A stretch of 64,000 nt of DNA from Lineus longissimus (Eukaryota > Nemertea > Pilidiophora > Heteronemertea > Lineidae), in the NCBI RefSeq assembly GCF_910592395.1, contig NC_088311.1:2978501-3042500 (forward strand). The letters run 5' to 3'. Below, in pieces: positions 19,346 to 30,888 of this stretch (position 1 is its first letter; each line of letters starts with the position of its first letter). The translations under genes and the position numbers were made by a program. The notes under the pieces were generated by a model, which did not search any database, had not been told where the DNA came from, and saw nothing but the letters and a program-made list of their open reading frames with translations.

Positions 19346-22300
19346 ATGGGGAACCTCCTGAAGGTTCTTACCAACCGAGATGACGCCTTCAGCAAGGTGG
19401 ACTTCTATGTTGACTTTGAAAGTAAGTACCCGACTAAATTTACATTTGCTTGGACAGATTGCCAGAATTTCAAGCAAAGTTCACGTATTATCAATCGTCA
19501 GCTATAGAGTCAACATTACTTTACTCCTTTGGCTTTTTGCCATCTTTGTTGCACATCACTGCAATGAGAGATTTTGTTGCAAGAACTGTAACCAGTGAGT
19601 GCAGTTTTCACCGCAACACAAATTACTTGTCTCTACACCTATGCTTCGGTCCCTAAGCTTCTGTTTTAAATCTTAAAATGATCATAATATCCTGATGAGG
19701 ATGAGCCCAACCTTAAGAAGCCACAGCCTGTGTTAGCTCGTTTGCAGTTGAGTTAAGTCATCTTATTTAACACCTGTAAGACATATCATATATGTCATGT
19801 TTAAACATGTTAGCTGCCAAATAAATCTGAAATACACATGTACATGTAGTTAGGAAATTAATAAATTTTTTCCATTTTTTTCTAAAGTAGAAACTAGAAA
19901 ATATGACTAGTGCAATTATTTTATGTGGGTGACGATATGCTGAGGTTGATTTGCTGAATGGCTAACTATAAACAGTAATGATATTTGGGTGCATACAACT
20001 CTCAATCAAATTTATATGGTTGAGTACAACTTAGCCTAATTATAGACTAGTTATCAAGTCATTGGGAAGTGTTATTATTTGCGTTGACATGTACTGAAAT
20101 GTTGACAGGGGGACTATTGCAGGGATATGACATATTGTCAATATATCGAATGTGAGTGTGAACTATTCTTTCTTTGCAAGACACAGAATAGATATTTTTT
20201 ATGGTTCTGTTTGTTGTGTCCTGGGTGTTTCATGTGTATGTGTAGGCCAAGCGCTAGTCTTTGTAGTATCACAGTAGACTTATTTTGTTATACTCACACT
20301 TAAAATTTTTTATTTCTCATTTAAAATTCTTGGTGTCTCCAGAGAGAGGTGAGATATTCCCCAGGCAGTGTGTGAAATACCTTTGCGTCCCACCCTTTTT
20401 GCCATTGATGCTTTATGATCTGCTGTGAATAGGCTGCTATGTGTGGTTAGCGACCTTTCCATTTCACAATTCACTCATGTACGATGGAATAGGGAGGAGG
20501 AAGGGAGGGGTCATCAGCTGCCCTGGTGACTCACTCTCATAGTCGTTTCATGCAAAACAATCTACCCTTTGGGCTATCACCGGGTTATCCTTAGCGATGA
20601 CATTGATTTCAATTCCGTTGCCAACACCCCACCCGTTGTCTCATCCTTTCATTGTCTATTGTCACCTGCAGTGTTATATTCAATATTACACAATAAACAA
20701 TCTGATTGACATGATAGTAAGCAGACAATTTATCTCTTCCTGATTATGGGGATAGCCATTAGATGTGTGAGCTTGTTTTCCTCTGGTGAACTGTTCATAG
20801 GAAACCTCTCTCTGATAGTTTGCTGTGCACATTTCTCTGAGCTATTGCTTCCAATCAAAGTAGATATCGGATGCATCCCTGCTGCAATATCTATAAGCAA
20901 GGCAACTTGTGTCATGCCTATCAAAATCGTGACTGAGGTCGGTTTGCAACAGGCTACAGATGAGTTCCCCGAAGTGTTGCTTCTGTACAAACTCCACCTG
21001 GAGTTGACTGAAGTCAGTTCTTTGCTTCTTGGCGAGAGGTGCCTTAAAAAGTTGTTGCTTCCAACGAATGGGGGGGGGGGGGGGGGGTTGCGCTCCACAT
21101 CCACCACACCCTAAATCTGCTACTGCATCAGGCTGTGAAGTCGCCATACTATCAAAGATTCAGTGGGTGCTAGCTTCCTAGTATCTCTGTTCAACACCAT
21201 TTCACTGCTGTCCTTTGATGTTCAACTTCCTGACATATTGGAAATCTTGTGGGTATTGCTTGTTTGTCTATAAGCTGTAAAGCTGATATCACTGTTAGGA
21301 TTGTGTTGATGTAGGAAGTAATAATAGGTCTTCCCATGATGATATTCATGTTTCCATGCAAACTTAAGGTTAGTTTGGGCAGGAGTGATGTCTGTCAGAA
21401 AGAATGAGAAAACAGGATTGCGGGCGTCGTATTATAGGTCATGTTTATCATATTTGGGGGGCACTGCCAGAAATCATAAAACCCACCAACTTAATTTATG
21501 CCTTTATCATTGGTCTTGCAGATTGTCAGCCAGCAGAAGATGAATTAGAAATCTGGGGGAAAGTAGACGAAGTATTAAAAGCTTCCGTTGAAATTCTAGA
21601 TGAGTTAGGGAAATATACTGGTGCTTCTAACCAAATACGATCGGTAAGAACTCGCTTGTGAGAATTAGTTGTTAAAATCTGTTCAGTATTGCCTCTCGCG
21701 AACGGAAAGTCACCTATAGCTATAGACATCCTGAGGAAATCAGGGAGTGCCGAAGTTCAAATGATACCAACTTGCATGTTTTGTTGGAGGACATCAGTCT
21801 GAGTAGTATAAGTTTTGTTTAGAAGCCCAGGCAGCTTGGACATAATGATGTGTTTACCTCCAGCAGGTAAGAGTTTCATACCATAATGTCAGCAAATTGT
21901 GTTACTAAGTCAGCAATGTAATTCAGCAATAGTGTTTGAAAAAATCAATCACAAAAGAAACAAAAACCTCTTTATTTTGGCAAGTACAGACATCATGTTG
22001 CAGACTGCCTGGCCTGAACATACCTCTTGGGTGGAGTTTGTCGCAATGCTGTTTCCTAAAACTTCAAATTATTTTTCAGGCCATATCAAATCCACGGGAG
22101 GATGACAAGCAGGAAGCCGCCTGGCAAAGTGTCTGCCCCTTAGTTCTTCAGCTCAAAAAATTTCATGAATTTTCATTAAAATTAGGTAAGTCAATATTGA
22201 TAAAGTTTGTGTGTTTTTCAACTTCTCTTGTTTGGCCGTTGCCTAAGCCTGTCACAACCAGTGGTGAAGAAAACTTTCCTCATCCTGAGGTTATAAGATA

Positions 22301-25300
22301 AAGCAACAATAAGCTTTATTCTCTGAGCACTGTTTTAAACCCCGGTGGTTTAACTTACATCACCAGTGGCTGGAGTGTCTCATGACAAACATTAACCCAG
22401 GCTACAAAAACTTTTTGAATTTGAATTGACATCTCTCAAGGGATGTATATTAATGGACGAAAACTTTCTATGACCAAATCTATTTGCTGGACTAGCAGTT
22501 TACTGCCTTTTCCCTGCTCCCATAAGCCCTCCCCATGTACGTGGTGCTTATTCCCCGGCCCCATCCTACTCAATGTGCAAGGTGTCAAGGGTCATGCAAG
22601 CAATTTGTGGAGGAAGAGTGCAATTCATCTGGATTAATTGGGCAGACTCCAGAGACTTCCCAAATAACTGGGGATACTTTGGGGCTATATAAAGTTACAT
22701 GTAGAAACAGAGAGCTAATGTTAGAAACATCATTATTATGATTATTGCTCAAGTGTTGGGCAAGTTCATTAAAACACCATGTAAAACAGTATATTAAAGG
22801 CTGAATGGATGCTGTTCTCAGATCATATGACCTAGCCTTCTATGTCGTTTAACCCGTCAGACCTGAAGGATTTTCAAACTTTTTCCTTCTTGGTCCCACC
22901 CTTGACAGTATGACACAGAGATGCTCACTGGTATTGAACTTTCTAGCAGAGTATCTTTAAAATAAACTGTGTTTCTCCTTCCCACGTCATATTATCCTGT
23001 GTTCAGCGTGAATAGTTGTAGCTGTAGAACTACATGTACACTGTGTTGTACATTTCTTGTCTGCCATTCATCTCGTTTGTCGTGCCATGCATACTGAAGA
23101 ATTTGATGTTGTGCATGATTGATTAGAGTCACTCAGTCTCAGGTACAGGGGTGGTGGCCCTGCCAATATTCCCTAGGTAGCTGACTGCAGAAAAACGCAT
23201 ACCTTGAATAGGTCCTCATAAAAAGTATGCTCTATTTCTGTGCTGTTTTTTATGAGAGTTTATGCTTATGTGCAAGACTTTGCGAATTTGTTCTTTTTCC
23301 ATTTCATGTTTACTTGAGTACGCATTTGCTGTACAATCCAATAAGTTTAGAATCAACTTTCTGTGGAGGAATATATCTTTTCGCAATACAACATTTTTCC
23401 AACCTACCCACCTCCCAATATCTTTTCTTGGCTTCTTTATGTGCACAGAATGGACAAACACTCGAAAGGTCAGAGTCACCTAAATGTCAAAGTGCGCTGC
23501 CGACATATTCTTTGTACAATATGCTGCAAGGAGCATCTTTGAACCTGTTTTATGACAAGGAACGTGCCAGGAATTCTATTTTAACCCTCGCACTGTGTGG
23601 CACATTCCCATGCAAATTCTGTCTCTAGTCTAATGTGACAGGCTTAGTTTAGTATTTTTGCATTGTAAACTTTGAACCTGTATGATGGAGTTACTACACT
23701 CACTATAAAACTCCTCTGAGCAGCAAATGAGTGTGATCAGCACTATCTTAGCATGTTCAGCCACATTTAAAGAGTCTTGGGATGATAGCCAGCTGGGATA
23801 GTTCAGAAATTATCTTATTTTGAATTGGATATCATTAGAGCTATTTCAGGTAAATCATCATGTTACTACAGGTGTGAGAGATGGCACAGGATGGTTCCCA
23901 TCCAGCGGTGATTCAGCGCTTTCATTCAATGTATGTAGTAACTAGAGTCTAGCAGTGTATAGAGGGCGGCACTATGGTCTCTTCTGTCGATGTGGCTGTG
24001 CCCTTGAAACCAAGCTAGCAACTCAGAATTTAGAGGATGATTCTTGCAATAAGTCAGCTAACTACTGGTAAAAGTCACATCGACTATAACATGTATAGCA
24101 CGTTTTCGCCGGTGTAGAGAGTGTTGTGGATTTTTCCTCCAGGGCAGGGGTTGTAGGGGGGTTTCCAGTTTCCTCCCCAGTGTTATATTGTTACAAATCA
24201 CCCAATATGCTTTAGAGCTCATGATATGTTTTTCAAGTCACCAGTTTCAACTGAATATTTCACCATCATTTCCTAATGTAGCCATCAGTTGCACATGCTA
24301 GATTGCCACTTGGTTGTCGGTGTGGTACAGGAAGTCCTGACTGATGTAAGTGCAATCATGATGACTTGAGGAGGAAATCAGAGCACTGATATTGGCTAAA
24401 TTATGGTATTGATTCTGGCATGGTGTGCTTGTACTATTTTAACTCATTAGGTTTCAGGAGTCCCGCTGTTCACCTCTCCCTCTATCCGCCTGGCCGACAG
24501 TTGCTTGACTTGCGTTGCATTGTCTGTTTCGACTGGCAGAAACTATTGATGTAACAAATCTTACTTCCCTAGACTTCCAGTGACCTATATACTCTGCGGT
24601 TCTGCATTTCTTACTTTCAGAAACAAATTTTATACGCCTTGACATCCGCAGAACTAACCTTGTGCATTTTCTAATTTCAGAAACCATTATACCAGAAATC
24701 TTATACGCCTTGACTTCCGGTGACCTAACCTCAGAGCAACATTTAGAACAACAGCAAGCCTTGTTCAAACAGTTTGCAGAAATACTAGACTTCACTTTAA
24801 GATTTGATGACTTGAAGGTAAGAACATATGGCCCCTGGGCTCAAAAGAAAAAAACAAAGGATATGACATACAGAAGGTATCGACGGCAATGCAGAGGTAT
24901 TGTCTGCACTTGAACGGGCATGATATGGCCATATATGGCCACAAGGAAGTGCAGTAGTACAATGGGTCTTCCTTGTCTTGGCATGCGTCCAGGTCGTTCA
25001 TTCAACATTTGCACAAACAGCATACCTTTTACACACACACCAAGCCCATTCCCTGCTTTTTGGTCATGGGGGGGGGCAAAACACCACTTTTGTCCTCTGT
25101 CGGTCTGAAAATTGGCCAAAGTCTGCATGAAAACCTTGCTTGTAGCTACTGCCCTGTACACCGTACTTTGTGCAGTCAAGATGTGTCGGAATCTAAATAT
25201 ATAAACTATAAGACTTGTGTCTAAACAAGTGATACAAAACTGTTTATTTTTACTTCATCAATTGTGATTTTCCCCATTCATAATCCTTCCTTGTTTTCTT

Positions 25301-28300
25301 CTAGATGAACAATCCAGCCATTCAGAATGATTTCAGTTACTACAGACGGACGTTGAGTCGGATGAAGATGGCGAATCAGGTATAGTTCTTTTGGCCCAAG
25401 TTTGCTACTCTACTGACTAGTGTAGGCAAAAGAGTATCACGCTACCCTGCAGTAGCCGTGCTGGGCCCAACATGATCCTCTGCCTAGCTTTCAGTATTCC
25501 TGCAACATAAGTGGGTATGAGAATCCCCACAGCCTTGCGTACACTCTACCTAAGCTTGAGTTTTTTTCCCGATCTTCAGATCCTTCAGTTTCAAGTTGAA
25601 TGAATCATATCTGAGGAGGCTTGTCAAAAAATCAATATTGTTTCTTTATCCATCACCTAGTGCATGATACTGTCAAGGGTACCACCGCTTAAAGTAGAAT
25701 TTTAAAGTTTTATTGAGCGATTTTAAATCGTCAATTCAAGTTATCGGATGAACTGGAGTATTTGATCCATGGTTGATTTTTTTTGGTTAGTCGGCAAACT
25801 GGTTGGCCTAAACATTGTAAAAATACATCATTTATACCATAGACTTTCCCTAAAGTCCTTTATAGATGGCACTGCGTGCAAAAAAATTGACACTGATTTG
25901 CTTAAAAATAAATTTTGTTCATCGTCTGTATTTTCTAAAAATGAAATCACTGAAATGGGAATGCCTTATTCTCATGGAGTTAAGGCATAATGCAGTTGAA
26001 ATCTTGAGGAGTAAGATATGAAGTGAGTACATGTGTTGGCTCTATAAAATATGTGGTGTGTAATTTCAGTTTCGGTCATCTTGGAAGGTAGGGTTGCATG
26101 ATATGCTTGTGCAGATTCTGCAATTTTGGTGTTCATTTGAATAGAAACTTTCAACCAGGAGTTCGGGACCATGAAAAAAATGTGATGTATTTGCATTTTT
26201 TCAAGAGAAATAATGTTGTTGGCCTGTGATCTGTTACACTTTCTCTTCAAGTTGGACTAATTGCGTCATCTGTAAATGAAATAAATATGATATGCCTCAA
26301 ATAACCCTGGGTCTTAGATAAGGAAGTTACGGTAATTAATGAATCAACGGGATATCACCCATTAATTTGTGGTTTTAGCACATTGTTTCAAATGTAATTC
26401 AGTATGCAGAAGCACTTGAAAAGTTACATTAGATTAGTCATGTATGTTGGACAAAAGTTTTCCTGAAATTTGGGTGGGGGTCATTGCCCTGCGGTGTGAG
26501 GGGAACAATGCTGAATGGCTGTGCATCGCTTCAGTGGACGGTGGTGAGAGTTGTGCATGCTTCTTCACTGATTCGTATAAACAAAGGCGGAATTTTGTAT
26601 GTCTTGCCTTGTTCTGCTGCTTGAAAATTCATAACAATTAAAAAGTGTCGAATAGACTTCAAACCAGGATTTCCATATGTGTATACCATACAAGTACGCA
26701 ATTGACATTGTTTTAGTCTTGCTGCTGTACATTTGATAATATTGGCATTACAATTGACTGGGTCATATCACTTGACCCACTAGAATTGGAACAGAGGAAG
26801 ACAACTGGACTTGGCTGTGCAGTCCAGATTGTGGCCAAAGCTTGTTTCTGTCACTTGGCTTAGGGTTAGTCATAATGATTTATAAGTGGCACCACTCAGT
26901 GGCTTGATGATTTCATTTGCTCACAACCTGAGCAGTTTAAATGATAATACCCAAGATTTTACACTCACTGATGAAACAAATGTAAGCGGAGAGTGGATGC
27001 CTCATTCTTACCTCAACAACAAGTCATCAGTATCAGCCGCATCTTGGCCCCAACTTGAACCTTTACAAAAGTTTTTGCAAAGTTCCTGTGACTACTGGTC
27101 CTTCCGCCACTGTGTTTAAATGTCCAGATGAGAAAGTCTATTGTAATCAAGCCTCTTTTTCACTCATCTTGACGTATACTGCTCTGCGATTGCAACACCA
27201 ACATTAGAAATGCTGCCAACAAAGTTGGAGGGTTTTGAACTGATGGCTCAGCAAAATGTGTTCCTCTTCCCATTCTGCTAGCCACAACCTCCACCATGAG
27301 AAGATGTAAGCTATCAAACTGTAAACTAAATTGAGTCATATTTACTTAGAATTTGATTATTTTTCAGGATGAGGTTCCAGACACGTCAGTTTCGAACGAA
27401 CTGGCAAACCGAATGTCTTTATTTTATGCGTACCCTACCCCCATGATGAAAACACTTAGCGATGTTACGGCAAAGTTTGTGACAGAGGTAAGAAATATGT
27501 TGGCTGAGCTGGGGGTAGTCTCAATTGGAATTGAACTCATACAAGCATTTTACAACTCGGAATGTGAACCTTATAACACAGATGGCAGCACTATATTGTT
27601 GACTATGTTCCCTTTTCTCTTTCTGCAGAATAAAAAAATGCCAGTTACGAACACCACCGACTGTCTATCAACGATGGCAAATATTTGTAGGGTCATGACA
27701 GAAAATCCGTAAGTTATGGCTGTTCCAGAGGGGGGTCAGTGAGGTGGGGCACAGCTCTGGAGGTGACAGTTTTTAAAAGAGTTTTTCAGGAGCAGTTCAG
27801 TTTTTACGGACCAAAGGCACCTCTCTCAAACTGGCTCTTCTCATTTCCGATTTGTACTGCAGAGATGGTGGGCAATAGCCCTGCAGTACAAATTTGTTCC
27901 CAGCTCTTGATGTCCTCTGTAGTGCTAAAAAAGCAGGCCCTGGCCCCATGAGGAAGAACTGCCCCTCTCTTATAGGCAGTAAGAGACTCTGAGGCAGAGT
28001 GCCAAAGGGAGAGAGAGGTCCATATTATACAAGTTAGACATTGTGGCAGAAGCAATCCGACCATTCAACTTGTCAAAGCAATGGCATCTTTTCAAAGCCT
28101 TGGACAATTTGTGCCTGATAAACAATGCTAAAATGTCTTCTTTTCAGAGAATACTCGTCTCGAATGCAAAACGATGGGACGATATTATTCTGCTTGCGAG
28201 TGATGGTTGGCGTTATCATCCTATACGACCATGTTCATCCCGTTGGTGCCTTTGCTAGAGGAGCAGGAATTGATGTAAGTAAAAAGTGGCAACGTGCAGT

Positions 28301-30888
28301 CGGAAAGTTCAACGAATACATTAGTCGTAGTTCCACCTATCATAAAACCCCGTGTTTTTTCAAGACCCGTGTCTTCGCCGTGTGTCAAAAAACCTGGGGC
28401 GCACTTACACCTATCAGTGGTGTTAGATAATGGTTAATAGCCCCGGCGACAGGTGCCGCTGTAGGTAGGGAGCTCTCCTGTGTTTCTTTCCCGTTGGTGG
28501 GGAATTTCGCGTGCGCAATACCGAGGCAACTACAGCGCGCGATCTGTCGCCGGGTCTTAGAACTTGCAATTGCCGGGGCTATTCAGATTCCACCTATCAA
28601 AAAACCCGTGTTGAACACGGGTCTAAATTAGCCCCCGATTAGCCCCATCGAGCTCGATGGGGCTAATAGACACGGGGATTTGACACACGGGTCTATTTAG
28701 ACACGGCAATTCATAGGTGTAAGCGCAAAAGACACGGGGATTTGATAGGTGGAAGTACGACTTTACTTACTAGAAGCATGGGTAGATTGTGATGGGATAC
28801 ACCCTGGTCAATAGGCATATTGAACAAACATGCAAACTTTATCTTTACAGATGAAGAGTTCAATAAAAGTTTTAAAAGAACAGCCAGGCGGTACGGTTGA
28901 TGGTCTCCTGAACGTGCTAAGGTAATCCCCTCATTCTTCTTGCATGCTCACATATCTGATCTCGTCGTGATGCATATTGTCTTGAAAGTAAGCACGTAGT
29001 AGTGCCTGCTTGTGGTGACTTTGAAGTTGTGAGGTCCCACATGCATTCAGTTCCCAGACTGCACCCAATCACAGATAATCTAACAGCCTAGCTTGTTTCA
29101 TCCTGCTTCTTGCTTATTAGAAAATTACAACAATACTATTGCCTTCATTGTGTTTCAAAGTGGACTGGTGTGAAGATGGGTGCCACTAATCTGAATATAC
29201 AGATAGTAGCTGTGGGCTTGATAAGATCTCATACAGAAAGGTCCCAGTTGTTCTTGTATACCATTCGCCAGAAAGTCTTGTAGTATACCATTTGCACCCT
29301 CAAACCCTGCCTTGTTTTAAACTTCCCAATTTTCTGCTATGCTGGTTGTGGGAATGCCAAAGTGGCTTGTATGCTTTAACATAGTTGATGTGCTTTTACC
29401 TCATCTCTCGTGGTTGTGGCTCACCCTTGCTTTCAAATTTAATATTTGTGTGAAAAAACCAGAATGGCAGGTACGCTTTGTACAATTGTGACACTCCTTC
29501 CCCAAATTTCTGTCATAACTGTGGCTCTTTAATTTCTATATCTCCTATTCTGTTTGTTGGGACAAACAAAAATCCTATTCCTCTTCATTCAATTATTTCT
29601 TTCTTGGCTGTTGTCTTGACTGTTGCTTTCAAAATTGTCTCCACATGAATCTTACAAGCTCATAACAGTCTGGTGGCATGACACAAATGTTGAGTTTCTA
29701 AAATTGTAACAACTAGTATAAACCCAATTTTTAGTGCTGAAGTCGTAACAATGTATTAGGCCGAAGTTACATAGACCTCATTCGTTCATTTCCCAGGACT
29801 CATTTTCCCCTTTTGCTTTCGTTCCCCTGTAAAAGCACGGCCTTGTGGCGTGCATTCACCGAGGAATGAAAGAAAAACCCGAAAAGTGACTCGTGGTAAA
29901 TGAACGAATGAGGCCTATGTAACTTCGGCCTTATAGTCTTATTTTGACCTCTAAACTCAGTAACGAGCATGAAATTTACTTCAACGATAGATACATTGTG
30001 ATGGCACACTTTTGTTGAATTCTCCTTATTTGCCTTGCAGATACACAAGCAAACATTTAAATGATGAGACAACACCCAAGAACATCCGAGTTCTGCTTGG
30101 CTAAAAGATCACCCACAATCCAACAGTTTCCCACTATGCATTAGCTTATACCACCACCACCAACTTGTAAATAGCGACTTCCATCTTCGACACCGTTTAA
30201 GTTTTTGGAGGCCTCTCCTACTTCCATTGCTGCGATGGCTTCCGTCATGATGATCAAGTTCTGGAGTACAAATTGAGATTTTGAGTTTTGAGTGCTGCAG
30301 CACCGGTTCCTCTTTCCTGTTTTGTGGTTAGGAGCATGTACAGAATTATGGACATTTCTGGAGAACTTTCAAGAATAACCATGGACTTTTGTGGACCAAC
30401 AGTGTTTCTACCCGGTGTCATATCTGAAAGTTACATTAGGGTCCATGTTGGATAATAACCTACCAAGGAAGAGATTTCAGAATTTTGAAAGTTTTCATTT
30501 GAAGTCAAATTTTTATCATTTTTGACATCCTTGAAGGGTTAAAAATGTTTCAAGTTCAGATATTCTAATATAAGCAAGTTAAGTGCAATAACAGTACGAT
30601 TGATTGTGTTCTGCCAAATCCTACTGAATAACGAGCCAGAGTGACTACTTCCAAGATAACTGCTCCATTTCTGTATGATATATTTGATAGCATACCTTAG
30701 CTGCCTCCTTTACAGCTCCTGACTGCGTTGTCAGTTGAACCCATTGTACAGTCCTGCCTCCTACCCTTCCCTTTGGTGAGCGGGTGAAAATAATCAATAT
30801 GAAAATTCTGACTCTTTATTACAGATACACAACGAAACACATAAATGATGAATCGACACCTAAGGCTATTAAGTCCTTGCTGCTGTGA
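19346..30888 (+). CDS. CYRIB: CYFIP-related Rac1 interactor (CYRIB/FAM49), complete, ten coding exons
   Basis: Family role: binds active Rac1 and restrains the Scar/WAVE complex, limiting lamellipodia and affecting endocytosis; membrane-bound through an N-myristoylated glycine. Coding exons: 19346-19421, 21522-21643, 22080-22185, 24681-24817, 25305-25379, 27368-27487, 27629-27708, 28148-28274, 28851-28921, then either 30041-30104 or 30825-30888. Every junction keeps phase, giving 325 residues with either end (human 324). MGNLLKVL at the start keeps Gly2. [10 protein letters not shown] carries the Rac1-contact arginine pair (R161/R162 here). [21 protein letters not shown] and [22 protein letters not shown] are near-identical to vertebrate family members. 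The exon holding the ATG starts at 19317 after 'tctttccag', so the 5' UTR is spliced. Vertebrates have two paralogues (CYRIA, CYRIB); the symbol is used for the family. Confidence 0.95.
21070..21125 (-). mobile_element. hAT-like terminal fragment with G-run
   Basis: The minus strand from 21125 reads CAGTAGCAGATTTAGGG and then a G/C-rich stretch ending in a C-run (18 G on the + strand). The form CAGtgGCGGATttAGGG is a common hAT terminal inverted repeat in invertebrates. The partner end is not visible. Confidence 0.4.
24537..24727 (+). repeat. Triplicated 5' edge of CYRIB coding exon 4
   Basis: Three imperfect copies of the acceptor plus the start of the exon: CAGAAAC at 24537, 24618 and 24678, each followed by versions of 'aaatcttatacgccttgacttccggtgaccta'. 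The third is the real exon start (24681). The second keeps a good acceptor (gcatttcttactttcag) and the first has decayed and contains a TGA in the coding frame. Confidence 0.8.
28324..28761. mobile_element. Foldback/MITE with a second inverted-repeat element nested inside
   Basis: Outer ends GTCGTAGTTCCACCTATCA and its near-complement TGATAGGTGGAAGTACGAC bound 438 bp in CYRIB intron 8. The arms contain many permutations of 'gacacgggg' and 'acccgtgt'. Inside is an inner element, 28436-28583, with AATAGCCCCGGC / GCCGGGGCTATT ends and inverted 'gcgacaggtgccgctgtag' arms, and a 30-bp perfect palindrome at 28638-28667. No coding capacity, no clear target duplication. Confidence 0.75.
29759..29930. 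mobile_element. Harbinger-like MITE, 172 bp
   Basis: The 33-bp terminal inverted repeats differ at one base and begin GGCCGAAGTTACATAG. TTA flanks both ends (29756-29758 and 29931-29933), the 3-bp target duplication of PIF/Harbinger elements. The near-perfect arms suggest a recent insertion. It lies in the CYRIB intron about 110 bp before the proximal last exon. Confidence 0.8.
30041..30104 (+). CDS. CYRIB: CYRIB alternative last exon, proximal
   Basis: After 'tttgccttgcag' the exon reads [15 protein letters not shown] then IRVLLG and TAA. It is 64 nt of coding, exactly the same length and phase as the distal copy. Both preserve the family's carboxy end (YTxKHxNDExTpkxI). Only one can be used per transcript because each carries its own stop. 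I found no AATAAA close behind this copy, so its polyadenylation site is unclear. Confidence 0.85.
30825..30888 (+). CDS. CYRIB: CYRIB alternative last exon, distal
   Basis: After 'ctctttattacag' the exon reads [15 protein letters not shown] then IKSLLL and TGA. Its ending (IKS-L-L) is closer to the vertebrate carboxy end than the proximal copy's. The downstream candidate polyadenylation signal is AATAAA at 32937-32942, implying a 3' UTR of about 2 kb. Confidence 0.85.
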
